Source of the DNA: Jackrogersella multiformis
Lineage: Eukaryota > Ascomycota > Sordariomycetes > Xylariales > Hypoxylaceae
Reading direction: 5' to 3'
Length of the DNA: 64,000 nucleotides
Assembly (NCBI GenBank): GCA_902806575.1
Contig: CADCXD010000001.1
Location: forward strand, 2,356,001 to 2,420,000
Both the position numbers and the translations under genes were made by a program. The notes below the pieces were generated by a model. The model had not been told where the DNA came from and searched no databases. It was given only the letters and a program-made list of their open reading frames with translations. Position 1 is the first letter of the stretch. Each line of letters opens with the position of its first letter. Positions 34,759 through 46,547 of the stretch are shown here, one piece after another.

Positions 34759-34780
34759 TCACAGTACCTAGGTACTGTGA
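34759..34780. repeat. Perfect 22-bp palindrome on a TACCTAGGTA core
   Basis: Arms TCACAGTACCT and AGGTACTGTGA are exact reverse complements with no spacer. It is the longest uninterrupted palindrome I noticed, and its core is the dispersed TACCTAGGTA word. Confidence 0.95.
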
Positions 34781-36557
34781 CATCATGATCGAAAGACCAC
34801 CATCACGGTGGAATATCGGATCAAGTTTGGCGAAAACGTGCCCAGATCCACAGCGGTTTGTCGCGGGTAGGACCGTCTTGCAGGACCCTACGACAGCCTC
34901 TGCCATTGGCCTATTCATGCTCAGGGTCTTCGAAACCAAAAGAAGAAGAAAAGGAGAGCAGAATATTTCAGGGGGGCCATTGTTGCTTGTACGACTGGCC
35001 CAATCCGACCGACCTCTGCTCTTAGACCCTAGTCCACGATGGCCGTCGCTTTATGAATCATATCTCGAAGACAGATGCGGCAACTACATGTCCGCGGGAC
35101 TTGGTTTTATGAGGCAGACTGTCTTGAGAATAATATCTCGTAATACATGGCTTAGTTGTTTTTTAAAAACACCTTTGTGGCAAAGCCGTGCATCATCTGA
35201 ATGATAATTTGAGGCTAAGAGCTATCATGAAAGACGGCCTCGGGTATACTGACTGCGTGTCCATCTCTGATAGGCACGATGGTTTATAGTGGCACTAATG
35301 GGCGGTCATGAGAACTCAGCAAACATCTTTTAAGGTCAACACCTTGTGCGGTTGAAGCTGGGGATGATATCCTCACCTTTTCCGATTTCCTCCGTCAATG
35401 AATGGATAGGAGTCGTTTCGACTTTCAAGGAAACCCCGCTTAGCCTATCCTTTCATTAAGTTGGCCTCGCAGCTAATGCGGCTTCTGAAGAAGTCCTCAC
35501 ACGGCACTGGCTGAGCCTATCGTGATCGCCTTATTTAGGTAGGCTCTACAGACACGCCAAGTCACGGATTTGCAATGCTACTGCGCATCAAATCATCCGC
35601 ATCTGCCTTCCTAAAGTGTCTCACCCATCCAGAATCTCACGAGATGGACATCACAACGCCTTTGACGACCAAATCATACGAGCATCTACAAGAAAGGAGA
35701 GAAATGAGACGAAGCAAAGGTCAGTCTCATTAGCTCGATAAAAAAACCCCGACCATTTGGATATCATCCATAATTTCCGCATGTTCCAGAAAACCGCCGT
35801 AGCCAATGATCGAAGATCTGTATCTGTTGCACGACGTCAAAGAACTGTTTTTATGAGACTAGTCGGTGACTTGAGGGTGTCATGCAGGAAGTAAGGGCAC
35901 AAAGGTCGCTATGCATTGGGGTATCAGCCAATATATATCCCTCATTGTGGGTGGTGTGTGCATCGTGATGCTTGGCTAAGACCGAGCTGGTGGATGCCGC
36001 TCTTTGGCCCTTCTCGAAGTCAATGTCGTGTCGTGGTTTTGCGGTTCTCTTTGCATACGGCAAGTCGAATCCGCTTTCCCGGACGTTTCATTGCATGTAA
36101 ACCCTGTCCGGCTCAGATTTAACGTTAAATCTTAGTAATGCTACGCAAGCAGGCTGTGGTTCGCGGACATCGAATGAGCCCTGGAGCTCGACCTGTCAGC
36201 AAACCTTCTCAGCGCACGCGACTGAGCACCATATGCGATTTCCGATGTTCGGCACGAAAAGCCTTTGCGGCACAGAACCGATTTATTTATTTATTTAATC
36301 TGCCCGATGTTGTACTCAGCTCCAACGCGGCTCCGTATTCGGAGGTTTTGCTTTGCCTCACGAGGCTGAAGAAAATCCGGTGAAGCCCGAAATACGTAGA
36401 AAATTCCCGATGTGCCACTTCGGTCGGGCAACATTGTCTGCGCGTGGTATTCATTATTTGCATAGCCCTCATGGCCCAACAATATCGTGATGCGGACATT
36501 TTTCTTTTCAAGCCACCCCTACCCCTGTAATCTAAATGACAGCCGACATCCAGACCG

Positions 36558-37953
36558 CTATTTTTCGGCCTCGAACACCGAGTACAAGCTGCCGACATGC
36601 GGAAGCAATTCTACCACGTACTCATCCTTATCCTTAAGGTAAGCTGGAGGTTTCTTTCCGAAGCCTACACCGGCAGGTGTTCCAGTAACGATGACAGTTC
36701 CCGGCGGAAGCGTGGTACCCTGCGATAGGAAGCTCACAAGCTTCGCGCAGTTGAAGATCATGTCACTGCGTAATCGAATCAGCTAGCATATCCTCTTTCT
36801 ACCTATGCAAGAACTTTTGATTCGCAGCGCCCAGCCTCCTTTTAGTCACTCACCTCAAAGCGGAGCTCTGCATTAACTCCCCGTTCTTCAAACCGCGAAT
36901 GGCGAAGGCGCTGGGATCGGGCATAAGCGCCGCCGAGACGAGTACGGGTCCTAGGGGACATGATCCATCGAAGCCTTTCGAATAGCAAGCCTGACTCTGT
37001 GCAATCTGCGAGGCCCTGCTGGACACGTCGTTGGCGGCCGTGTAACCTAGTACGTAGTCCAATGCCTCGGCCTCGCTCACGTTTTTGCACGCCTTCCCGA
37101 TCACGATGGCAAGCTCGGCTTCGTAGTCTGCACAGTCATCCTTCTGTGTGTGCTTCGGGATAGGAGTGGGTAACGGCCAGGGGTCTGCTAGTGCCGTAGC
37201 TGGCTTCCTGGTGATGCATGTCAGGCATTGCTTGCCTTAGTTGCCGCCTAGGCGCATGGTGCTTTGGTGGAGCTTGCGAAACTTACATGAACATCATGGG
37301 TATTTTCGGGACCTCCACTGTAAATTTCGGATTAGCAGTTACTCATTTGTAGATGAGCTAAGAATAGTGAAGAAGGCAGGCTATGATGCATTAGGACTGG
37401 ACTGCTCATTGGTATGGACACCTCAAGGTTCGAGGACTACAAAGAGGAGATGAGAATGTAGAGTCTATTCACCATTGGCCTCTTTGGCGTGGTTTGCATA
37501 CTGTAGGTTCCTGTTAGCTTTGGCCTGTTCTTTTTACGGGGCGCCCCAGCTCTATCAAGGCAACGAAATAGTGAGGCACACTCACGTTCAACCCGATACA
37601 TCGAATAGTCCCGACTTCTTCGGCAGACACTGGTGACAAGATGCGCCTGATGATGTCGATCTCGTCGGTCGGCGATCCGGGATTTAAGACAGAGGCTCCG
37701 CTGAACACGCGAACCTCGACGGCCTTGCCCTCGTACACGGCTTTGCCAACGTCAATCTTACTGTCGACGGGTTGCCCGATAAGCGGCCGGGCCACTTGCC
37801 GGTGCGGGATGAACCGGACGAGCCCTGTATGATGTTACTAAATCTACCTAGGTATTTACCTAACTTCTCTGGTTTGCTTTCGCCCCCTTTTCGCCTGCCT
37901 AGGATGCTGATATATTTCAGAGGAAAGAGAGAATGCTTACTTTGGAATGACAT
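36558..37953 (-). CDS. Fumarylacetoacetate hydrolase (FAH) family protein
   Basis: Metal-dependent hydrolase/decarboxylase-like enzyme of the FAHD1/HpcE-type family, probably acting on a 2-oxo or fumaryl acid; the substrate cannot be told from sequence. Six exons read leftwards: 37953-37941, 37824-37586, 37500-37473, 37317-37287, 37207-36854 and 36765-36558. All phases match and give 290 residues, the normal length. The N-terminal lobe is MSFQRLVRFIPHRQVARPL. The core begins at EEVGTIRCIGLNYANHAKEA. The metal-binding acidic residues are E133 and E135 in DYEAELAIVIGK, and D164 in GYTAANDVSSR. Later motifs are KGFDGSCPLGPVLV and TVIVTGTPAGVGFG. The 13-base first exon (MSFQ) and two exons near 30 bases make this gene easy to mis-annotate. 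Nothing indicates loss of function. Confidence 0.93.
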
Positions 37954-38917
37954 TTCTCCCCTGTTTGATAAGTATCTGATCTATGTGGGTTTCAGAAATT
38001 GTAAGTCTCTCATTTACGACAAAGAATATTTCGTTGAGTCAGCTATCTATTTTCTTTCCTACGTTCTGATTTATGTCGAGGTTAAAGGAGAACGAGAACT
38101 GTGAAATCCTCTGGAAATTGAAGGAGCCCTTTCGGATCGGGGCTTCCCCTGTTTTCTTGCAGCTCCTTCTCTCGCTCGCTCCATTCGGGGTACGAATCTG
38201 GCACCTTTCGGCATTTTCGGAACTACCCCACGGTTACGGCTTCCGCATTTGTGTTTTTCGGCGCCCCCTTGTGCGCCTCGTTAAGCTGTGCAACCCATTC
38301 GGATTCTTCTGAAGATTTATAGGTACCCTAGGTAGGTAGGTATTAAGGATCCTTAATTAGTAGATAAGCTTTATTATCTCTACTAAGCACCATGTTCGCC
38401 TACCTGGTGCTGGTGTCTATCTGTTAGTGTATACATAGATGAGTGCATCACTGAAGATTACCCCGCTTAGTGATGCTGTTCATGTTGGTACACAGCAGGA
38501 AAAGACGTTAGTATGTGACCTCTAGCTAGGTATTTTAACGAAGGGAAGGGTCAGAGTCTGCTTGTCAAGTTAAAGCTGTGTTAATCAAGTTGTTTAAATC
38601 CCGAATAAAAACGCAATATTCAATAAGATAGAGACTTCAATCTCAGGTCAAATAAAGTGTTTAATCATTAATACATCCTTAAAGATTAGAATAAGTTGCA
38701 TCATTATTATACACGAGAGCCCTGGTTTGGTGACCGGTATCGCCAGAATTCTCCTCCTCCCTCTAGTTTAGGGGGTCGGCCGTGCCAAGCCGAGTGGAGT
38801 ATTTGATAATGCATGCGACCGTGGATCCGAGACCCGTACGGAGGAGGGTGACGCACCACTAAAGGCATACAAGTATCGGGGAAACCGATATTATTATTAT
38901 CGCGGAGCCTAGATTCG
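37954..38917. other. Spacer between the FAH-family gene and the zinc-finger pseudogene
   Basis: It contains the promoter of the FAH-family gene and the 3' flank of the zinc-finger locus, with one TACCTAGGTA-type tract at about 38322-38342. No gene is seen. Confidence 0.55.
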
Positions 38918-40041
38918 TTAAATCGAGAGGGAGGTGATGAGTCGGTTTCCGCTGACGATGTTGCCGACACTGCTCTGCACGGCCTCGAAGCGCGCGTACG
39001 CACAGCTCTCGCTCTCGAGGTGGTTCACTGCGGAGCCCGGGTTATTATTAAGCACCTGATCACTCGAAGACGTCTGGCACGATTTTGGATTGGGAGCTCC
39101 GTCCTACAAGGGACATACTCGATGGGGTAATAGTCGACGGGCTAAGACTTAAAGGTATATAGACGAGGAGAGGGTAGCGTGGGAAAGGGCTCGACACAAA
39201 ATGGACTATTACTCACGGACGGCAGCCAAAGTCTTCAACTCACGGCCGCAAGGGCCACGGTTCGGGCAACGATACAACGCCTGCTGATCTGCACGCGCAG
39301 CACCGCCACGTCAACATCTGAACCAACTGTACGCTCACTCGCAAACGCAAAAGCCAAACTCGGGAGGGCAGGATCGCACTTACGCGCGGGCGAGTTCAAA
39401 TGCTGGTTGAGGCCAAGACAAATAACGAAGCGGCGATGGCAGAGGTAGCACTCCCAGGCGTCGCCGTTCCAGGCGTCGGCGGTGGCCTCGTACGATGGCG
39501 ACCCGCGCCAGCCGACCAGGTTCTTGGTCAGCACGCCCGACGGGTCCCGGGCCCGCACCGCGCGGTACATGGCGTCGCGCCGCAGTGCCCGCCCTCCAGG
39601 TGGTGCACCAGCCCCGTCGCCGTGGCGTAGGCCGCCTTGCAGAACGGGCATCGGATGCGCGCGCCGCGGTGAGTGCGCGAGCGCAGGTGCTAGGCGCAGA
39701 GCTTGGGCTTAGTCCGGGGAAACGCGGGTAGATATATAGATGGATGGATGGATGAATGCATGGCTAGGTAGGTAGGTAGGTAGGTAAGACTGGGTGAGTG
39801 GGCGGGCGTGTTCTCCTCTCACCATCTTGAGGTTGTTGGCATTCATAAATTCCCGCTTGCAGTCGGAGCAGTAGTTGTGTTCCTTCGCCTCGTGGCCCCG
39901 GCGGTCTTCGTCGCAGCTGAAGATGTCGTCGCAGCGGCGGCAGTCGAAGTCGAGGGCGCGGTGGTGTAGGGCTTCGAGGTGCTGCTGCCGGGGCCGCCAG
40001 AAGGCGAAGCGCCTGTTGCAGTCGAAGCACTTCCAGGACAT
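38918..40041 (-). pseudogene. Multi-C2H2 zinc-finger protein gene with one frameshift
   Basis: Four exons read leftwards, 40041-39823, 39689-39384, 39288-39217 and 39027-38918. They follow the pattern of a common fungal C2H2 protein of about 240 residues: CFDCNRRF...HLEALHH, CRRCDDIF, YCSDCKREFMNANNL, CPFCKAAYATATGLVHHLEG, ECYLCHRRFVICLGLNQHLN, CPNRGPCGRE and a tail like RFEAVQSSVGNIVSGNRL. All splice junctions keep phase. Inside exon 2, at about 39570-39585, the frame ending in HHLEGGHC is no longer the frame that continues with RRDAMYRAVRARDPSG; read straight on, translation stops about 20 codons later (TGA). The spacing suggests a net loss of about 19 bases between short CTGC repeats. Intron 1 carries GGAT and GGTA microsatellites. 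A sequencing error in this GC-rich spot is the main alternative. Confidence 0.75.
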
Positions 40042-41474
40042 GGTCGTTTGCTCGCGGCGGGACGGTCGGGAGTAGCCAAGTTAGGTAGGTAGGTATTGCG
40101 ATTCGATTCGGTCTAGATCTCGAGCGAGCGAATCGACTTTATGTCCGAGGGTGATAGGTCCAAATCTTAACCAGTGAGATAGACGTTGGATATGTAAACT
40201 AGCTGGGCGCCCAATTATCATGCGATGAAGAAGATATTGGAAAATCGTATGCACGATGTTGTTTGTCTCGTCTTTGGGACGTTGGTGGCAGCGCTCTCGC
40301 ACGTACCGCAATTTTACCTCCTAGTGTGGTATCAAAAGCAAACGAGTGTTGGCCAGAGCTTCATTTTTCAACCTACCAAGGTACATAACGGTTTTCGCTT
40401 ATAGCCTGCCTACTTAAGGTGTGTGTATAGGTGCGTAAAACCCACGGCAAAGATTCTGAAGACACAAATATATTCCATCTTTCATCGACGATATCATGAT
40501 TCGAATATCCCTACAACAAAAGACTAATACTGACTTACCTAGGTATAGTACACATGTATGTATGTCATTCTTAGGCATTCCCCATGAAACTGGGACCTAG
40601 GAGCTTAGCTTCCGCACTTCAGCTGGGTTCTCCATGGACATGGGGCGTTGTTAGCGATTCTAGATACCCCTATATTTCCACTCTAATATTGGAAATCCCC
40701 AACAGATTTCATCACCACCTTTCCTAATCGGATCTTCGGATCTTCGCATGAAGAAGGGTCTATAAGGATATCTTCTATCTTCAAACAGGGGGTGATCGAA
40801 TACACTAATGTGATACTCACTTAATGAATGCAGAATCTACAGCAGAAACTTTCGACAGCAGTGGAGCTACCCAACATAGCGGTACCGCCGCACTAAGATC
40901 CCCATGACCGAATCATCGGGAAAGATAACGACAACATAGGTAGGCTGGGATTAAAGAAGCGAGAAAGAAAAAAAAAGAGAGTACCTAGGTAGATATACGA
41001 CTGCGAAAGCGGACCAGGTCTTTAGATAGGGGGGTAGGGTGTTTACTTCACAATTCCTGCCTAAGAAACTATTACCCGATCGGGGAAAGTCGAAGATTCC
41101 TTCGGGTATTGCGAGGCATGGCGACAGGGAACAGAGTGACAGGCCTTACGCGCGAGCGTGACATTGATGCCTGAGACGTTCCCTAACGTGCATGAACTGC
41201 CCGTCACCTGACTTGAAAGGACGAGGTTACCGTTCTATTGGCGCTACTGCCCAGGTATGTCGTCTTCACTATGTATCGGAGCGGTGAAGCTAGGTTTCAT
41301 TGACAGGGGGGGTCACGACTTTACCCGATGTTCTCTGTGATGGATATCCAATCATCATTGTAATATGCCCAAACCTCGACATAGTAATAGCCGCTGAGAA
41401 ATACTATATTGACATCACCAAAACGCTGAATCTTCAGAAACAAGTTTGGCCGAGCATACGACGACGCGGTAAAA
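40042..41474. other. Intergenic spacer
   Basis: Upstream region of the zinc-finger locus and downstream region of the four-domain gene. It holds a GGTA tract at about 40083-40095, a TACCTAGGTA word near 40537 and another near 40982. No gene is supported. Confidence 0.55.
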
Positions 41475-44400
41475 TCAACCCCTAGGCTGGTGACCAAGAC
41501 TGCTGACCCCGCTACCGAAAATTTCATCACGCCTCTCTTCCCGGTCCCACACGACCTCCCCGTCGCTCTTGCGCTTAAAATACAGGATCCTATGCTCCGG
41601 AATGAACTCCTCGTGCGTCGTCTCCGATTTCCAAGAGTCGACCGGCCTCTCCATCTCTCCCGCAAAGCGGTCTTCGTAGCCGACTATGTAGTCGCTGCTA
41701 TCCATGGCTAGATCCCACCGCAGCCTATTTAGGACATCGCCGGCTGATCGGAGCTTGCCCTCGTACGCCGGCTTGTTAGGCAGGCGGGCTGCTGGATCTT
41801 TTTTCGCTCGCGGCTCACCAGGCTCTTCCGCTTCCATAGATGCCCAAAATTCGGAATCTCCTATCTCGTCATCCTCGGCTTCAAGTGTGTACTTCCCCCA
41901 ATCTCGATCGTCAAGCCGTAGCTCCCCAAGCTCGGACTTGGTAACTACTGATGTGCCCATCCAGCATGACTTTGGGTCGAAGTACTTCTGATCGCTGCTG
42001 ATCTGAGCTTCAAATTTATACAAGACTGCTTGCACGCGGGATATGGCCAGTGTGGTTTCTTCTTTGGTCATAGGCTGGCCATGTGGAGCCTTCATTTCTA
42101 AGCCGATGAGATAATGTCCCTCGTATTCTTTGTCGTCCTCGGAGGCGTCCTGATTGACAAAGCGTGCTGGCCAAATTCTCGGATTCATGTGAGGCACTTG
42201 CCTACTGAGATCTGTTCTTGCATTAGTATCACATCAAAATTCATACTCGAGGGTAAAGCACTAACCAACAAGAATCGAGACACATCTTGACTCTAGCCAT
42301 CCCACAAAGCCATTTCCCTTAGCTAAAGACACACCCCAGAACTGAGCAGTGATCTTGATGTAGGTCTCGTAAGTGCTCAAAAACTCTACAGCACCTGGAT
42401 TCTCTCCAAGGAACTCTGGCCATGTAATCCCAAATTTTGTCAATAGAGACTCGGCTCTCTTGAACTCATTTGAAATTACATTAACTGTAGGAACTGATGC
42501 GGCTTGTGCCGTATTCAGGCTAGGTCCATGGAAACCTAGGATCGCCAAGGGTTCCTGTGCAGTTCTCGTATATTTTATATGTTCGTGGTAGAAGGAGTCA
42601 ACAACAACGTCTTTCCTCCAGTCAAAGCCTGCATAATGCACATAAAAGGTCGCCAACAGCGTCGTGGCAGATGCTGGTCTACCTTCGTAGGATATCAGCT
42701 TGCAAACCCGTGATAGCAGTATCGATATATGAATACCGCCCAAATAACCAAATTTGGCGGCATAAATTCCACGCTGTTTCGCCCAGCATTTGATAAGCTG
42801 ATATGCCAACTTGAAGGCAGCAAGATCTGGAACCGTCCGTCGGAGATGGTAAAGATCACGTATTGGTTTCAACTTTACCAGTACACTTGGCGGTAATTTG
42901 AAAATGGGGTCTGTTGGGGGTAGTGTCAAAGCGTGTGGCCACGTCTCGGCGATGGATATAGATGGGCAGTATTGCAAATCCATCTTAACATGCCCGACCT
43001 CTAGCTCCAGCATTGTGCCGGACTGAGCGTCTACTCGTCGGAGAATCTTGATCCCCCTCGGAGCAGCTTTGCGAAGTCGCTGGATCGCTAACGTGAAGAA
43101 AGTATTTGAACTTATGGGTCCGATGCAGAGGCAGTCAATATCTGATGTCGAAGTCCACACCCCGAGCCCGTAGGATCCAACAGGTACTATCACGAAAGCC
43201 GGAAGCCCACGGGAGCGATCATCCTCGCCCTGCAATATAACCTCCTTAAGTAAGTTTAATGCGGTCTCCCTCATTGCAATATCCATTTCAGAAGGAAACT
43301 CAGGTTGCCTGGAAAGACAAGCCGCCAATCCAGGGATGTCGGCGAGAGGCGATGAAGCTGGGTCGGGTTCTACTGGCATAAGGCTTTTGCTGACTCGAAA
43401 AGGCTGAGCCAACATATCTGTAGGAATATGCAACGAACATCGGATCCCCCAGTGATCGCTGCCATATGAAACTTGTTCATTAGAGTCTTCACTGTTAGTG
43501 TTATCGCTTGAGTCTGTTTGTAGAATCCCCGTGCTCTGACCAAACATGTTGAAGCCCGTTATTGTGAAGTCTTTTGCTCTAACTAGGATCCTGTCGTAGC
43601 GCTGAGGCCTCTTGTTGAAATTGCTGGGAATGCTGTTTGCGGCGAGATCATTGACCTCCGGGTTAAACGTAGCACCCTGTTCACCCCCTAAAGCGTCGAT
43701 GTCCTGCTGACTTAGGTCCAATCCCGGTAAGTCACCGTGCTGAACACGTGAAGAAGTCCAAGTGTCCACCAAGTCTCCCTCTGTGAGCATTGCTTCAAGC
43801 TCACCTAGGATACTCTTGCTACGTGAAGAGATCTCCTTCCTCTTGACCGCTGTTTCGATGGTGAATAAGCTGGTTGGAATATTGAAGTCTCCAGCTAATA
43901 TCCAAGGATTCCAGGGGTATTCCTTGGAAATATACTTGAGAACAGATTCTAGTTCTTGCTTTTTCTTTTCGACAGACGTGTTTGTAAGACCTGAGGTGAG
44001 ATGGACGGCGGCTAGAATGACTGGTAAGAAGATTTCCTCCTCCTGCTTCCCGAAATTACTAAATTTCACAATAACTGAACCTCTTCGACTGCTTGGAAAT
44101 GAAAGCGAATCCCAAGAAAATAGCCGCTTGCTTAACACGACAATATTAGTGTGGTAAGGTAGTGGCTCGATATCGGCTTGATCGGGAGGGCCGTTCGAAA
44201 TAAAAGGATAGTTTTCGCGAATCGTTTTGTCTCTACAAAGGTGTGAGAGAAAGTCATCTGTAACTTCTTCGAGGATTAGGACATCTGCTAGAGCCTGCCT
44301 ATCTAGGAGGTTCTGGATGATAATAGGATATCGAGCTCGAGTCGGAGGGTATTGGAATTCTGCCTGAATATTGTAACTCGCGATGACCAGAGGTCCCAGA

Positions 44401-45200
44401 GCCGGCTCATCCTTCTGAATAATAGCGAGACTACTCTGTTGCTGTATCCATTTATACTCAGTAGGAGAGAATGTGTAGGGACAACGAGTCAGTGGTCGGC
44501 TTTCTGAGATTGGACTAGGCTTATTATATGCAGAATCATCCATCGTCTCATCGTCGTAAAAGCCGACAGGATTCTGCATCGTCAGTAGTGTCAGGGAGGC
44601 GAGGTTAATTTCTCCCCAGATTTTCATCTGGCTGGAGACCTCGTCGATACGTGATTTGTCCTTGTCTCGTACTAGAATGTAAATCTTGTCAATTTTCCAT
44701 CTAAGTACAGGCAACAGTTCGATCTTCTTCATTGTATATTCGTTCAGTGGGGTGTCTAAGTCTTTACTTTGGCCAATAGTCATGTGCATCTGATAGTCGC
44801 CAGACGATTGTCCTGGCCTTAGAGACTCTAGGATGAATTCCCTTAGTTGCTTGAGCTCGCACACACGGTTGGGATATCCATCGTGCATGAAAAATGTGGT
44901 TTTGTTCTTCTTCTCATTGACGAAAGAGCCTGCAGACTGTAGCCGCACATCTAGGTTCATATCCAGCTGGTCTATCCCGCCTGCCTCCTGGAAGCGAGAG
45001 ACGATTAATTCCGAGGCTTTTGGGAGGTAGCTTATTGGAACAAATGGGTATACAATATTGATGTGTGGTGGCCACTTCTTGTATGCTGGGTCGTAAACCG
45101 ACCTCAAGTGGTCTACGGGGGCCCATAGATATTTTGGCGGGACGACACATAGTGCGGTGTCATAGCAGTCGATAGAGGGAATTGGATCTGCCGAAGCCAT
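41475..45200 (-). CDS. 2H phosphoesterase + EEP nuclease + poly(A)-polymerase-like + MJ1316/DUF504 fusion
   Basis: Two exons, 45200-42266 and 42211-41475 (TACTAAT branch site, phase preserved), give 1223 residues with four catalytic or binding modules. (1) 2H phosphoesterase, about 20-205: HINIVYPF at 46 and HMTIG at 139. (2) Endonuclease/exonuclease/phosphatase fold, about 268-592: SYNIQ 275, EE 311-312, HLTSG 400, GDFN 437, YDRIL 535, SDHWGI 581. (3) Nucleotidyltransferase plus PAP central domain, about 640-960: VGSYGLG 674, D687 and D689 in SDIDCL, D741 in KMDLQY, GYLGGIHISIL 818. (4) MJ1316/DUF504, about 1131-1213: VLNRLRWD, GYEDRF, EFIPEHRILYFKR. Catalytic residues all look present. 2H enzymes act on 2'-5' or cyclic phosphate RNA ends, and MJ1316 has been predicted to recognise cyclic RNA ends, so RNA end-processing or repair is inferred. 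There is no signal peptide or membrane segment. Confidence 0.88.
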
Positions 45201-46547
45201 AGCTCAATATTGATAGGGAACCTATGTGCCTAATTATATAATAGAATAATATGAGGTAACGAAAAGATGGACAAAGAATATATATTGTAGTATTGATTAG
45301 AACAAAATGACGAAGTATGCTGAGGAAGGCCACTAGAGCTTGGTTGGTAAGGAGAGCGAGTGTAAGTTCTTAGAATCAACTAATTTCTCTAAGAATCAAT
45401 AGGTAAACAATGAATATATGTAGTAAGAAGAGAATGTACGTTGAAGCAATTATATGGTAGAGACTAGAGGTGCCACGGCTGTGCTGGCTGTGCTGGCTGC
45501 AATGACCTACCGGTAAGCTGCGCCACTCAATTCCCACCTACCCTGCTATCTGGGGTATGAGTAACACCTGCAGCAATATTAGGTGCATTTAGTCTATCCG
45601 TAGTCCTTGGTAGGCAGGAGCATCTTCAGTTACCTGGTAGTTAGTGCCTAAGGTTTTGGTCAAGATCTACGGATCCATATGAATTCATGTTATCCTTCGA
45701 TAATACGGATTTTGATGTTGTACGTGTGTGACTCTGCTTGTGTGACTCTGCTTACCTAGAAAGTAGGCTAGATTCGGCGTGAGTCAGCCCCCACTATATT
45801 TAGTGTGACAATTACACACATGGATACCTTAATTCCCACTATTACGGCGAGACCCGTGAATGCGGGGCTTCAGGGGTATCCAAGCCGTGGGGTAACCCCT
45901 CCCGACAATTAAATAGGGGAGGTTACCCATGTATTATATATAATTTGCTTCTTTCCTGTCCCCCCAGGTATGTTGCATACTTACCAGGTACCTACCTAGG
46001 TATATAATCCCACGTGTGGGTAGAGTGTATTACTTGGAACTTGCTGTATTTGGCTTCTATAATGACTATAGATTCGGAAACGTGAGTGAATAATTCCGGT
46101 ATTGTGTATGATCTGTTACTCTTTGCCATGTGCTTCTCTTCCCCGCACTCCCATAATTGGCTAGCTATAGGGGTAATTAAGCAGTATGGATAAATGACAT
46201 CGACTCTTTTCCATATTGAATCTAGACGCTTGATGATCCCCAAGCTTCATCAATTTGTATCCTGCTCTCCTTCCATCTGGAGAAATATCCCGAACTCTGA
46301 GGTAATCTACAGTCTATAGTCTATTATAGTTTATATTCATTAGGATGAAGATGGTCCGGAGCTCGCGGTTTCCTGCGCCCCGAAACAGAACACCGTTGGC
46401 TCTCATCTGTTGACACTATACCAGCCTACTACTATATAAGTCGATCGATCGCAGAGTTTGGAAATAAGAACTATAGAGACTAACGTATCTTCGGGTCTCT
46501 GACTCCATGTCTTTCTGCAGATTTCATCTAACTGCCAGGCTCCTAGT
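45201..46547. other. Divergent promoter region
   Basis: It lies between the leftward four-domain gene and the rightward rhodopsin-like gene. A 14-base word (TGTGACTCTGCTTG/TA) is duplicated near 45727-45754, and a TACCTAGGTA tract lies at about 45987-46006. No gene is seen. Confidence 0.55.

Larger units (their letters stand above)
28283..36557. other. 8.3-kb gene-poor region
   Basis: No supportable gene. The right flank of the microprotein gene (28.8-29.07 kb) is purine-rich on + and hence pyrimidine-rich on -, like a fungal promoter or leader for the leftward gene. Further right are scattered TACCTAGGTA tracts (near 30.0, 30.2, 30.44, 32.58, 32.84, 33.15 kb), a 20-bp triplication, a 22-bp palindrome and simple repeats. 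Two longer frames (31086-31607 +, GTG start; 34785-35204 +) show no family features. Confidence 0.5.

Noticed and set aside
34785..35204. 139-codon ATG frame on the plus strand
   Set aside because: No domain, no neighbouring exons with matching phase, and composition like the surrounding spacer.
39235..39651. A separate Arg/Gly-rich minus-strand gene
   Set aside because: It is the downstream half of the zinc-finger pseudogene's second exon read on through an intron, not an independent gene.
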